Assembly: GCA_029929735.1 (NCBI GenBank)
Contig: JAKELP010000013.1
Location: forward strand, 2,298,222-2,362,221
Source of the DNA: Mimosa pudica
Lineage: Eukaryota > Streptophyta > Magnoliopsida > Fabales > Fabaceae
DNA: 64,000 nucleotides
Reading direction: 5' to 3'
The position numbers and the translations under genes were made by a program. The notes under the pieces are model-generated. The model searched no databases, was not told the origin of the DNA, and saw nothing but the letters and a program-made list of their open reading frames with translations. Shown here in pieces: positions 11,249 through 22,699 of this stretch. Each line of letters starts with the position of its first letter. Position 1 is the stretch's first letter.

Positions 11249-11630
11249 CTCCCTCATGACCTAATAATAAGACCTCTTTGACTTTTCTAAAGAAATTAAA
11301 TATGAAAAATTATTCTTCAAAACTAATTTATTCTACATATGAAATTACATATTCCTTTCCTAAATATAAGGTCACATCACCTAATTTGATTAGATTAAGG
11401 ATATTAGTTAAGTTAGTCATTATCAATTCACCCTTACTTTATACCTCTTTTTTTGGTCAGATAGTACCCTTACTTTATACTTTTATCTCCACTCTCCCTC
11501 TCTTGATTATTTATTATTAATAAGTATTAATATGGTTAATTTGAGAAAATTGGAAACAATTAGAAAGTGACCTTATAATTAGGGACGAATTAATTCTCAA
11601 AAGTTGAATTATATTTAGGGATGGAGGGAG
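11249..11630. mobile_element. Stowaway-like MITE, diverged
   Basis: Left end CTCCCTCATGACCTAATAATAAG; right end TATATTTAGGGATGGAGGGAG before TA. Internal MITE-like words (TTCCTAAATATAAGGTCACA at ~11353; AAGTGACCTTATAATTAGGG at ~11565) suggest a second MITE inside. A partial third left end lies at 11104. Confidence 0.6.
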
Positions 11631-11753
11631 TATATTCTATTTACATGTGGCAAATGTTATAAATTAATAGTCTAATTTGTTCCTTAACTTTCACAAAAAA
11701 AGTCAAAGGGATCTTATGTTTATGACCAAAGGAAATATCTTATTACTACATTA

Positions 11754-12043
11754 CTTCCTTCAGTTTGTAATATAGGAGTTCAATCGCTAAAACATGCTTA
11801 TTAAGAAAACATATTATAGTTAGTTGATTGTCTAGAGTTAATTTGTTTTCCGATATTGTCTATATTTATTATAATACTATTAAGAGAGAAATATATAAAA
11901 ATTATTAATAAATAGGAAAGAAAGTTGGGACAAAGTAGGAAAAATATATTAAATGAAGAGAGGATGTAAGGTAAGATCTTATATTTTAGATCAAAATCAT
12001 TCAAATTTTGGATTCTTATATTACGAATTTGAATCACAGGGAG
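11754..12043. mobile_element. Stowaway MITE (subfamily B), diverged
   Basis: 290 bp between TA 11752-11753 and TA 12044-12045. Ends are decayed (CTTCCTTCAGTTTG; CACAGGGAG). The interior matches subfamily B in reverse (AAGAAAACATAT, GTTAGTTGA.TGTCTAGAGTTAAT, AAATGA.GAGAGGATGT). Confidence 0.7.
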
Positions 12044-12045
12044 TA

Positions 12046-13875
12046 TTTGTTTGACATACTTAATCTTATATATTTAAGAAGGATGGCAAATGATTACATG
12101 ATTACATTATATGAAAACAAAAACTTGAATGAAAGTTATAAATTGTGCTTGTACACATCAATCTAATTGGTCCATAAGTAACTAATCAATGAGGTGATCT
12201 AAACTCTAAGGCAACAATAAACTCGTAAAAGTAATAATGAACATGGGCCAACATCCACGGAGCAGATAAGATCTCTGCATGCAGATGCAAAATTCTCAAG
12301 TCTCTTCATCCAAATCCTACCACATCATGCTCACGAAACCTGACCTAAATAATAACTAAATTATATTAACTAATTATATACTTCATACAAATTTATTAGC
12401 TTCAGAAGACATGTAAAAAAAAATATGAGATCATAGTTGAATATGCATGACATAATCATGCAACGGACAATAAATATAAGAGCAGTTAAATTTGAAAAGA
12501 TAAGGTGGTGATATCATTTTCATGTTGGATTACATATTGGTGAGCTCAATCAAATTAAAGTTAACAAGCTAAAAACAAAAAATTATAAGAATACCACCGT
12601 CCAATTAAATGATGTTCAAAGTTCGATGGCCAGTGTCTGTTTTTCAGTTGAATATGATTGTGCTTCCATCAAATCTGTTCTTCGCTTCTTCTTTAGCTTT
12701 CTGTGAATAGTCTGCGTTTTCCGCGCTTTTCCTTCATTTCACACTCATATTCACTCAATCAAACACAACTTCCAATTAAGTTAAACCAAAATATGTGAAT
12801 TATTATAAACTTGTGTTGATTCACATTAATTAGCCCAAGATTTAAACTTTGTTCATACAGATGCATGATCCTGTGGATAAGTTTGAGAGGAAAACACTTT
12901 TAAATATTATTTCTCATGATGCAAATGTGAAAACACAAATATCTTTTTTTTTTCGATGAATACACAAATATCTATCTATAGGTCAAATAATGAGACAATA
13001 TAATAAAGTCTAAAAAATGTTAATAACACCCACTATATAATCAAAAAACTTATTTACAATATTAATAAATATGAAATATTCCCGCAATCCTCATGTTGAT
13101 TCTTGTTCAAATAATTGACACACAGTTTAGATGATTGTTTGATGAAAACAACTTCATAGCTCGAAATAATTTTCACAAACAAATTATTTTATTATTGCCG
13201 TCCAGTCTGTTTGAGTAAATAAATTAATCAATAATATTGTGTTATCCTCAGTTTGTTCAAAATAGAGAAAAGAGTGATTTTGATTAATGAAATATATGGA
13301 AGAATATCTTGAGGTAAAGATTGGGGATGTCTTTATAATAATTTACTTCTAGCTTTCGGCATATCCCTCACCCCTATATTTAATCGACCAATATTATATT
13401 TCCTAATGCTGAACAAATAACAGCTCTAAATACTAGTAAATATCATAGAAGCGTAAGAAAACGTGCAGACAAAATGACAAGGCGACCAATCGAGTAAGGA
13501 ATAGTAAATATGCTCCTTTAATTTCTTGCAATCATGGGTTATGTAAATAGGTTTGTCCCATTTAAAATTGGACATATCATCCGTTATTACTTTTTCTACT
13601 CTTTTTGATTCGGTATGGGTAAAGAAATAAAATAATCAATTATTAAAAAAATTAATATTTCCTTTTTTGTCGCATAAAAAATAATATTTCTGATTATTCA
13701 TGAATTCAAAAAATTATATAAACATAAACTATTACACACACGTTTATGAGATATATTTTTCCGTTTTTTTAAACTTATTGTTATTTTTTTAGTTCTAAAT
13801 GTTATTGCATGATAGTATTTAACTTGTAATTACAATTGTCAAAAATTAAAATTCATTTCAAGGAAAGCTGATATG
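12046..13875. other. Intergenic, no gene seen
   Basis: 1.8 kb of AT-rich sequence. Neither strand shows an exon with splice sites, and no terminal repeats or RNA gene are seen. Confidence 0.5.
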
Positions 13876-14128
13876 AGAGATTTGTTCAAAAGTTAACGTG
13901 GGGTGTGTGGTTGAATAACCTGAGGTGTGTGGTTGAGTGACAATGATTCATTCACTCTTAACTAACTGTCTGAGTTTCGATCCTTACCGTTGAGTATGGA
14001 GAAACATTAAATCTTTCAGACCAACTATCTCACACTTTAAGGTGCCTACAAATGAGTGTATTAGTCTCTCACTTGTCGGATGGGGATACTTGATCGTCGA
14101 TAAAAAAATAGAGATTTGTTCAAAAGTT
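13876..14128 (+). mobile_element. SINE with 19-bp target-site duplication
   Basis: The element body (13895-14109) is flanked by an exact 19-bp repeat, AGAGATTTGTTCAAAAGTT, at 13876-13894 and 14110-14128. It begins with a repeated GGTGTGTGGTTGA word and carries GTTTCGATCCTT, a diverged B-box. It ends in TAAAAAAAT, as expected for a reverse-transcribed short element on the plus strand. Its body is unlike the SINEs at 1089 and 16462, so it is a different family. Confidence 0.75.
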
Positions 14129-14427
14129 TAGCATAATGAATGTGGCAAAGCTTAACTATACGGTGAGTCATCATTAAAATATCATGCAATTGATTATGAT
14201 TATGCTTTTATTACATGACTACGAAATTTTGATTGACATAAATCATACACATGCGCTAGCCTATATCATTCTGACTTACTCATGACATCATATTGGGATC
14301 CCCTATAATTTCTCCATTGCTTCCAAATTAGCTATAAAAAAATACTGCTAAAAAAGAATAGGGAAAATCCCAATAAAATGATAATTGAATAAAAGATAAA
14401 AATGAGTTACAAATTCGTAGAAGTACA

Positions 14428-14755
14428 AAAAAGAGATTGTTCATTATTTGGGATAAATAAATTTAATGTAGTTAACTATGCAAGAAGCGCGAATAATCAC
14501 TTTCGTGTCATGATTAACTGCTTATGTTTTTCACAACTGAGAAGGAGTGTTGTTTCTCTGAAACCATATTAACTACTTTAGAAACACAAATGACTACTCG
14601 TATAACGCGAATAAATACTTTTATAGCGCGTTTGACTACTTCTGTTTTGTAACTACTTGAAAAGGACTTGTTGAACTACTTCAATAACGCAAGTAACTAC
14701 TAGTTGAGCGTGGATAACTGTGTTTTGATCCCAAATAAGGAACAATATCTCTTTT
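14428..14755. mobile_element. Inverted-repeat element with internal ACTACT motifs
   Basis: The ends AAAAGAGATTGTTCATTATT and, inverted, AAAAGAGATATTGTTCCTTATT both run on into TTGGGATC-like words. The interior repeats a degenerate word (TAACTACTT, TGACTACT, AACTACTT), often next to CGCGAA or ACGCAA, at roughly 20-30-bp spacing. No coding sequence and no clear target-site duplication. Confidence 0.55.
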
Positions 14756-14804
14756 ATCATTTAATAAATTTTTGACGAATTTTTGTCCTTTTGATATTCA
14801 AGTA

Positions 14805-15140
14805 CTCCCTTTGATCCTTATTATAAGTCACCAATCGCCCCTAGTTTTTTGTTCTTAATTTAAGTCACCAACTGTCATTAACTAATTCATTTATTAAATA
14901 TTTCCTAATATACCCTCATTATCCATGGGAAATAGAAAACTCTTTAATTGCATTGACCTTTCCTCCTACTTTTGTTTCCAATAATATAAAAGAGCATTGG
15001 AAAGATGAAAGGAGAGAGAGAGATGGGAGGGACATAAATGGAAAAGGAAAATGAAATAAGACTCATTTAATTATGTAACTTCCATTCTTTGGTATATGAG
15101 ATTTGGGCGGTTAGTGACTTATAATAACGATCTGAAGGAG
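14805..15140. mobile_element. Stowaway MITE (subfamily D)
   Basis: 336 bp between TA 14803-14804 and TA 15141-15142. The sub-terminal word TTATAAGTCACCAA on the left returns inverted as GTGACTTATAATAA on the right. Same group as 40919-41276 and 55733-56074. Confidence 0.8.
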
Positions 15141-15594
15141 TATCATTTTATTGAGATTTTTCCAATAGAATATTGCGTCAAAACAATATAAAACAATATA
15201 ATGAATTCTTTTTCTGAAAAGTAATTAATTATTTTTTAATTAAGGCTACAGAATAAATTGTTTTCTTAGCGAATTATATCTCCCCTCAATAGTTATTTGA
15301 TTAAGTCATATTTGAGAATTGTTATGTTAAATTAGGTGGCTCTTTCAAAAATGTTTCCTTAATAAACATAGACTTAAACTGAGATCTCGTACAGGCGCGC
15401 GGATAAAACCACTTCTGTTAAGAGGATATTGAAATTTGTAGGTGAGAACACTCTCTCACTCTTTAGCTTCCAATCAATATAAAATCAATCACACATATGG
15501 TAGAACTTATGTTGTATTCCGATCAATCTGAATCGTATTATATATATGTACTTTATGAGGTTGATGAAATTCTGTTAACATACAATTGTTGAAA

Positions 15595-15879
15595 GGACAA
15601 TGATCTTATTTTACCCTTCAAGTAACCACCATGCATCACTGGGCACCTTAAATTAATACTGGGTACAATTTCACCCTTCAAGTAACAAAAGTGTTGTCCA
15701 ATTTTACCCTGTGTCGAATGTAATGTTGACATGTGGATGATACCCATTGGTAGGTTTGTCAAATCAGGGGAAAATTGGATCACTTTTGTTAATTCATTGG
15801 TGAAATTGTGCTCAATGTTAATTTAGAGTGCCCAATAGTTTAGAGTGGTTACTTGAAGGGCAAAATATGGTCATTTGTC
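15595..15879. mobile_element. Foldback MITE, relative of 19278-19560
   Basis: 285 bp. The arms share TTTTACCCTTCAAGTAAC, CACTGGGCACC and CAATTTTACCCT with the better-kept copy at 19278. The terminal GGG/CCC and the target-site duplication have decayed; only TTGAAA is shared by the flanks. The minus-strand frame at 15553-15783 lies in the arm and is not a gene. Confidence 0.7.
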
Positions 15880-16443
15880 TTGAAACTATTATACGAATAT
15901 GAAGTTTTTGATCAGGCTAATACAATTTAATCATTATCTAGTTGAGCAATGAGCTCATTGCATGATCAGCTCTTTTCTCCTGACCTGAAAAATGTATCTG
16001 AACGTTTTATCTGAAAATATGATAACAATAAATAAGAACAAAAGAAAATGTTTGAGTACTTAGTGTTGTAATGAGCATATTAATATGCCGACAAGTCAGA
16101 AGTTGGAATATAATAATAAGATTGAATGATTATTATTGATAAAGACATCTCTCCAATCTTAAGTGAAAAGAATTGAAAGATGTTAACGTGATTATTAATT
16201 ATTATTATATTTAGTACTCCTATAATAATAATAAATTTAAGAAAAAGAAAAGGACAAATGGGTGGAAGAAGAGCGTGAAGTTGAAGACGCGGACATTGAA
16301 TGTATCGCTTTAGTTATGAACACATGATTGGAGCCCAATATCTCTGAAAGTGATGCCCGCTCCCAACGTAGTACATCAACTACGAGTCGTATTGGGCTTT
16401 TTCTTTCAAAAGCTAAGCTTTTCTTTTTTAAAAAATAAATATA
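15880..16443. other. Intergenic, no gene seen
   Basis: AT-rich, with ATTATTATT-type runs near 16190-16230. 16255-16400 is less AT-rich but has no recognisable exon or motif. Confidence 0.45.
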
Positions 16444-16647
16444 GGAATGTTTTAGATTTCTTTTTTTTAGTCACCGTCCGGTTTAATCTGAACTCGAGGG
16501 GTAAAAGTGTTGTCCACATAGACAATGTTGTCCCTCTCTCAATGAGAGCGCTTCTCAGGATTCGAACATGTGTTCTTATCCTTACGTGGGTTGTAGTCCA
16601 CTTAGCGGTTCAACCAACTACCTATTGATGGAATGTTTTAGATTTCT
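16444..16647 (-). mobile_element. tRNA-derived SINE with 18-bp TSD
   Basis: The body (16462-16629, 168 bp) is flanked by an exact 18-bp repeat, GGAATGTTTTAGATTTCT, at 16444-16461 and 16630-16647. Read on the minus strand it has an A-box-like GGTTGAACCGCTAAGTGG, the B-box GTTCGAATCCT and a terminal A-run opposite the T-run at 16462. It is the same family as the SINE at 1089-1331, without the internal duplication. A plus-strand frame across it is not coding. Confidence 0.85.
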
Positions 16648-16849
16648 CCTTTAGTGTCAACGGCCCTAAACTGATTTGTATTGCTAATTTTAGGCACTTT
16701 AATGGGTGAGACAAAGACAACTGGCTAAGAGTTTTAATGTGCTCCATACTCAATCAATGATTGAATCCTAATCTTTTTTGTTGTTGGATAAATCCCTTAT
16801 TACCACTCAATCAAAGGCTCCAAATTATAAGATTATACTGCATGTTTTA

Positions 16850-17900
16850 TGTAACACCCCAATTTTAAAATTAGGGATAGTAAAGAATTAATTAAGGTCT
16901 CAGGATATCATTAGAGAATTACAAAGCAATTTAGAAAATTAAATGAGGATAAATATATTTTAATAATTTACTATACCTATTTTTGTTAGAAATTAAAGAA
17001 ATAATAGTTAGAGACTAAATTATTCATTAGAAATTTTATGAAAGATAGTTTAGAGCTTAGATAAAATTATGGTGGGAGAAAGTATGTAAGTTGGTGGGTA
17101 GAATAATTTTACAAATTGTTTTAAGGTAGAGATTTAAAGTAAGAATGTAAATAATAATATATAGAAAGAAGGGTAAAATGGTAATTCCTGCACAAATACT
17201 TTATGTCACTACTCTTTATCCTTTTCATTGTCATTTCCATCCCTTTCTCTAAAAAAAAATGTATTCCCCCTTCTCTCTTCATTTCTCTTTCAAGTCTTCC
17301 TCTTCCAGTGTCGATTCATGACAATTTTCAGCCTCAATCTCACATGCAACCCCAGATTTAGCTTCAGGTGATCTTCCTCTCCATTTCTATACCAAATTTC
17401 ATTCGTTTTTCGTGAGTTGAGATGGGAGGCCGAGTTGGGGTTTGAGTTTTAGGTTGTATAAATGATTTAGAAAGAAGTTAAACTTCTATTTTAATGTTTG
17501 AGAGAGAGGTTTTTGTTGTTAATTTGAAGATTTAAGGTGTTTGGTGAAGTTGTGTAAAAACCCTAATTTTTGGAGCATCAAATCCGTGGCTTTAGGGGTG
17601 TTTGGGGTTTGAAATCTTCAATTTGTTGTTATATGAGTTCATTTGAATGATAAGATGGTATTGCATGTTTGATTGATTAAAGTTTTGTTAATTTACAAGT
17701 TTTAGTATTTTCCCTTTTCTATGATCAAACATATTTTTGATATGAGTGTTTGAGGTTGATGTTTTTAGTTGTTTGAATGATGTTTTGAAATGGTTGGGAA
17801 AGAGTATTGACAATTGGGAAGTTAAAAATTAATGTTTTAATATCATTGCACATAAGGTGTTTGTTAAAATGCCTAAAAGAAACTTTTAGTAAGTAGTGAT
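16850..17900 (+). mobile_element. LTR-like remnant
   Basis: The word TGTAACACCCCAATTTT at 16850 is a typical start of long terminal repeats of plant Ty3/gypsy chromovirus (Tekay/Del-type) elements. About 350 bp on comes a C/T-rich tract (17220-17390), compatible with a transcription-start region. I cannot find the 3' end, a primer-binding site or any gag/pol coding sequence, so the right limit is a guess. Confidence 0.35.
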
Positions 17901-18553
17901 AGTTTTTCTTTCATTTGGGTATGATTCTACATGATATATATTTGTATATGTTAGTTATTGTATATATTCTTATACAAGTTCATAACTTATGATGTATATA
18001 GGTATAAGTTATCACCTGCGATAGCCGAATTATAGTTATATAAAATTGTAATAGTTATGCTTGAATATGTTAAGTATTTAGTTACATTAGATAGTACAGG
18101 TGTGTAAAATAAAACTAAGTAGTGACTACTAATTTAGCTATTTAATGAATTTATAATCCTCTGCAGCTTTCAAGAAACAGATATAATTTCATAAATTGTT
18201 TAGAAGCCCAAGTTTATGCAGGAAATTCTTTTAATCTAGTTTTTTAAAATAGAAAAGTTTTAATTTATTCATATTTTTGGGCTTCTAACATTAGAAAGTG
18301 GTTATAAATTGATTAGAGGGTTATCAATATAGTTGAAAAAGCTAGGATTTTACATTAGTTTTATCATTTGACAAATTCAGTTGATATATATGTCCACTTA
18401 TAATTATAAGATTATTAAATTCAAATCACATCATATGCAAACGATCAATATACAAACAAATATGCTACTTGAGTTGTATTTATGTTCATTGTGATTTCTA
18501 AGATCCAATTCACCCCAAGCATTTCATTGGAAACAAATTTACAATAATATTGA

Positions 18554-18818
18554 CCTCTCTGTTCTTAAATATAGAAGAAATTTTTAGAGAAATGAGTTTT
18601 CCTTAATAAAGTCATCTCTATTTATTCTTAAATTTTCCTTAAATTATCCGTATTGAATTTCACCAATAATTAACAACTAAGAAAAGGAGGGTGAACATAA
18701 ATTTAGATAGTTATGTTGTTTTGATAATTTCATGTGATAATAAATTTAACAAACATCTTTATCCTAATAAAATTAAGTAAATACTCGTAAGTCTTATTAT
18801 ATTTAAGAATTGTCGGAG
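18554..18818. mobile_element. Stowaway-like MITE, decayed
   Basis: Left end CTCTCTGTTCTTAAATATAG; right end TATATTTAAGAATTGTCGGAG before TA. The inner word TTAGAGAAATGAG and its surroundings are AT-rich and non-coding. Terminal matches are weaker than in other copies. Confidence 0.5.
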
Positions 18819-19277
18819 TAATGAATTATATAAACATGAGAAATAATTACCAGGTAATATTGATAATTTATTTATTCATGTTTCTGGCTGGAACCGTTAG
18901 TAATTTCTTAGGTTTCCAAACATACTAAAGAAGTAAAATATTTTGACGTCAAAAAAAGGAAATAGAACAAAAGAATAAATAAAACGCACACTTGCATACC
19001 TCGATTTGAATATACGTTTCTTAATATGGCCATCTTGATTTTTATTTGGTCGAATATGAGCATTTTGATTTCAGTGTTTGAAATATTTGATTTCACTTGC
19101 TTTTCCGTGTGAGTATAGACACAAGTTGTAATAAAAAAAATAAACACAAGTCACACAACCATTGCATATTTATCATAAATAAGAGATTTAATGACCATTA
19201 ATAAGATCTGAAATTGCCTTAATTAATAAGTGAGGTTTTGTCAATATATATCTGATATTAAATCTCTTATTTAGTAT

Positions 19278-19560
19278 GGGCAATGACTCTATTTTACCCT
19301 TCAAGTAACCACCCTGAACCACTGGGCACCCTAAACTAACACCGAGTGCAATTTTACCCTTGAAGTAACCAAAGTAGTCCAATTTTACCCTCTGACCAAT
19401 GTAATATTGACACGTGCAATGTAATGTTGACATGTGGACAGGACAGAGGGTAAAATTGGACCACTTTGGTTAATTCAAGGGTAAAATTGTACCCAGTGTT
19501 AATTTAAGGTGCCCAGTGGTCCAGGGTGGTTACTTGAAGGGTAAAATAGGGTCATTGCCC
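19278..19560. mobile_element. Foldback MITE, GGG/CCC ends, 9-bp TSD
   Basis: 283 bp, with near-perfect arms of ~120 bp (GGGCAATGACTCTATTTTAC ... and its complement). It is flanked by exact ATTTAGTAT at 19269-19277 and 19561-19569. The centre holds a short local repeat (CAATGTAATATTGACA / CAATGTAATGTTGACA). The minus-strand frame at 19188-19433 is an arm artefact. Confidence 0.85.
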
Positions 19561-20006
19561 ATTTAGTATCTAGGTGCAATTGTCCCTATCTTATAAAGAA
19601 CTATTTAAATCTTTCTCAGCACCGCATTATGAGCAACTAACATAGGGAACCTCTCAACCTCCTCCTGTTTCTAATAATAATTCGAGGGGCATATATGCAC
19701 CAACCATTAATTATATCCCATAACATGCACTTTGTCTTTTGTTTTTTCTTCTTCTATTAATAAACAACTATTTAAATCACAAAGTCCAAAATAAGCTTAG
19801 ATATGCCTACAAAACATGTCAAATTGTGAACAATTAACTTGACTCTCGAGTATGTGTCAAGCCAATTTATTAGGACTTCACAAACAGTAAAAGTATATGT
19901 AGAGACATACTATTACATATTCACTCCATTTCATAATATGTGTGTGTGTATACTATTATGAATTTAATTGAATCACGATTTTTTAAAATTAAAAGTTTTA
20001 AAATAA

Positions 20007-21795
20007 CTAGTGATAGACCCCGTGCGATGCACGGGGATGCTTTTGTGTTATGCAATTTTTTATCACTTAATCTTATATTAAATATTAACATGATTAGTAG
20101 TCTTATACCGTTTCATATAAGATAATTGATGTTTAATTTTAATTATGTTACGTTTTTAGTCATTTTCAAACTAAATTTAATTGTTGACTTTGATTATCGA
20201 GTAAAAATAAGAAGACTAAAAAAATCATATTTGTCTATTATAGAGTAACAAATTCACAGTCTTTCTTAGCAACAAAAAACTGGTACAATAATGGCAACCC
20301 ACTTGGCTTGTTTTATCATCCTTCATTTGAGATTGATCAATGATCAACACTTAACACTGAAATTTTATTCCCAATTTAATAATTACAAAACGGGCATGAA
20401 ATGGTTAAAATCAATTAAATTTTAACATCCTCCCTTATTTTCTCTTGCCACTTAACTTTTATTTTAAGCTACCTACCCCGTTCGATGTATAGGAATGTTT
20501 TTATTTTTGATGAAATAACACATATCGTCTTAATTTGAAGATATTTTGATGTTCCAAGTAAAATCAAGGTTTATATTGATGAGGTAATAGTTTACTTGGC
20601 ACAATATAAGACAATTGGGGTTAAGAAAAATGTTGGTGAAGGATCTACTCATCTACATAATCATTTGGCATAATCATATGAAATCAATTGGTAGGGTTAA
20701 AACAATAGTTATAGTAAAAAGATTTTAAGGTTTTGTAAAATGATTGAAAATGAGGAAGGAAAATTGTATAATGACAGGATATCAATATTTTTAGTTATTA
20801 ATCAGTTGTGTTTATTTTGTGAGTTAATTACAATGGTGCATTAGCATGCAATATTAATTATCTCAAATTCACCATGATGCTATTAACTATGTGACCATAA
20901 CGCTGCCAAATCCTAATAGTAATTTTTTTTTCAAAGGAAAAATGCATGCTACCAATTGTTTCAAAAATATAAATTTAGATAAGTAATATTGTTAAATTAT
21001 TGAGAATCACACTTACCCATGTATAAAAACAAAAAGAAAATTCAAACATCATCTCGAACCCCCACCCCCATGCAAATCAAACCTACCTCCTAAAAAAAAT
21101 AAACCAAATTTCCCCTAGGCACATGACCTCCCCCATTTGAAAGTTTATTTGGACAACATATTTTTGTAGTTGTATTTCCAAATATTTTAAATTAATATTA
21201 CATGTAATATTATTAACTTAGTAAAGAATTAAACTTGCACATGCATAAAAGTAAAAAGAATCAAACTCCATCCCCAACTTCCCTCATCCAAACCCCTGTT
21301 CCTAAAAGAGAACCAAATTTCTCCGAGCCACCTTCCCATCCAAAAGTTTGCTTGAACTAATTCTTTTTGTAGTTGATGTCCCAAATAATTTCAATTTCTA
21401 GATTCTCATGCTATATAGATATTCATAAGTAAGCCCTTTACTCTAATTTTCCAAATTTTATTTGTAGTTATTTATTATTCAAAACAAATGAATTATTAAA
21501 AAAATTGAGCATATGTATATTATTTTTGTCCCATTTTTTTGCATTAATATTAAATAGAAAAAGTTAATATATTTAAAAATTTTTAATATCTCCAAATAAT
21601 TAGGGGCATTTATAAAGATGAAAGAAGAGTCAAACTCCATTCTCTAACCCTGAAAACCAAATTTTCCATCGGCACCCAAAATAATTTTGAAACTTAATAT
21701 TTTGCATTAATATTATACATAAAATTATTACCAATAATAATTGATATTGAGCATTAATATTTAGTAATTATTCCTTATTAATTATTTATTAATTT
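20007..21795 (-). mobile_element. Helitron, 3' end at 20007
   Basis: On the minus strand the sequence ends with a stem-loop (CCCCGTGC / GCACGGGG, 3-nt loop, 20018-20036), then seven bases and CTAG, with a T next in the flank. This is the classical Helitron 3' terminus, inserted between A and T. A second copy of the same element, same orientation, starts at 46677; the two can be followed side by side to about here, except for a replaced inner segment at 20700-20960. The 5' end is not resolved and may lie near 21870. No Rep/helicase coding sequence, so non-autonomous. Confidence 0.75.
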
Positions 21796-21934
21796 CGCAA
21801 TTCCATGATTAAAGGTGTAAAATTAAAATTAAAATCCACTATTACTATTACTGTATAATAAAACTAAGAGCTTTTAAAAGTCACTTTCTTGTGCTTAGTA
21901 GTAGGGAAAATCTCTCTTTTAGAATGGATTGAAG

Positions 21935-22470
21935 ATAAGAACAAATATTCTTTTAGCATGCATTGAAAATCCATCTCCACAGCAGCATCAATACTGACAT
22001 GTGGGAGAAATCCACTTATATGAGTGCAAACATTCATTTAACAGGGATTTGGAACCCACTTACACAATACACAATAATAGTATTTGTTACATGAATGGAA
22101 AATCCACTGAGAAGGTAATAGTAATTGTAATACACTTAGGACGCACAAACATATCTGTCAAATGCATTTAAAGTCCAAAATTCAAACCCACTACCACACA
22201 GTTCAACAATATTGAGATTCAAGAATACTATTTTTTTAGTAAGTGAAACAGTCAAGTTTATTAGCACGTATAGAAGATAAGCACAAACATTCATTGAACA
22301 TACATTCAAAATCCATTTCCACATCAATAGTATTGCTGCCATGAAAGGAAAAACTAAATACATGCCAACAGCAACTGTTAATCGTTTGGTATGGACAAAG
22401 AAGACACAAACATTGATCAAACAGATGCCATGAAAAGAATGATGCTAAGATGATAAGCACAGATTTATTG
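21935..22470. repeat. Diverged ~115-bp tandem repeat
   Basis: About five decayed units start near 21935, 22026, 22141, 22273 and 22391. They share GATAAG.ACAAA.ATTC, CATTGAAAATCCATCTCCAC and ATCAATA.T words. On the minus strand two units read as a related peptide (D..VEMDF.CM...E). The overlapping minus-strand frames at 22136-22460 derive from this. It may be part of a decayed gene or of an element; I cannot tell which. Confidence 0.5.
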
Positions 22471-22699
22471 TGTAAGGGTCAAACAAAGATTGACAACTAA
22501 GTGAGGAAATTGGAAATAATTGTAGTGATTGTGTCATAAAAGAATGATTCCCCATCAATTAGAATTTGATTTGAATAAGTTAGGAAACTATTGAAGGGAA
22601 TTTGAGTAAAAAGGAAAAATTTTTATTGGCCAATCAAGTTTCATAATGGAATTGATACATGTGCAACCATCATAAAAAGGAAAAAGGAAATTAACATGA

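Noticed and set aside
22376..22380. Exact 5' boundary of the solo LTR at 22376 (GCAAC|TGTT)
   Set aside because: The duplication is imperfect, and the 115-bp repeats seem to continue to ~22470, so the boundary is not secure; it is only noted.
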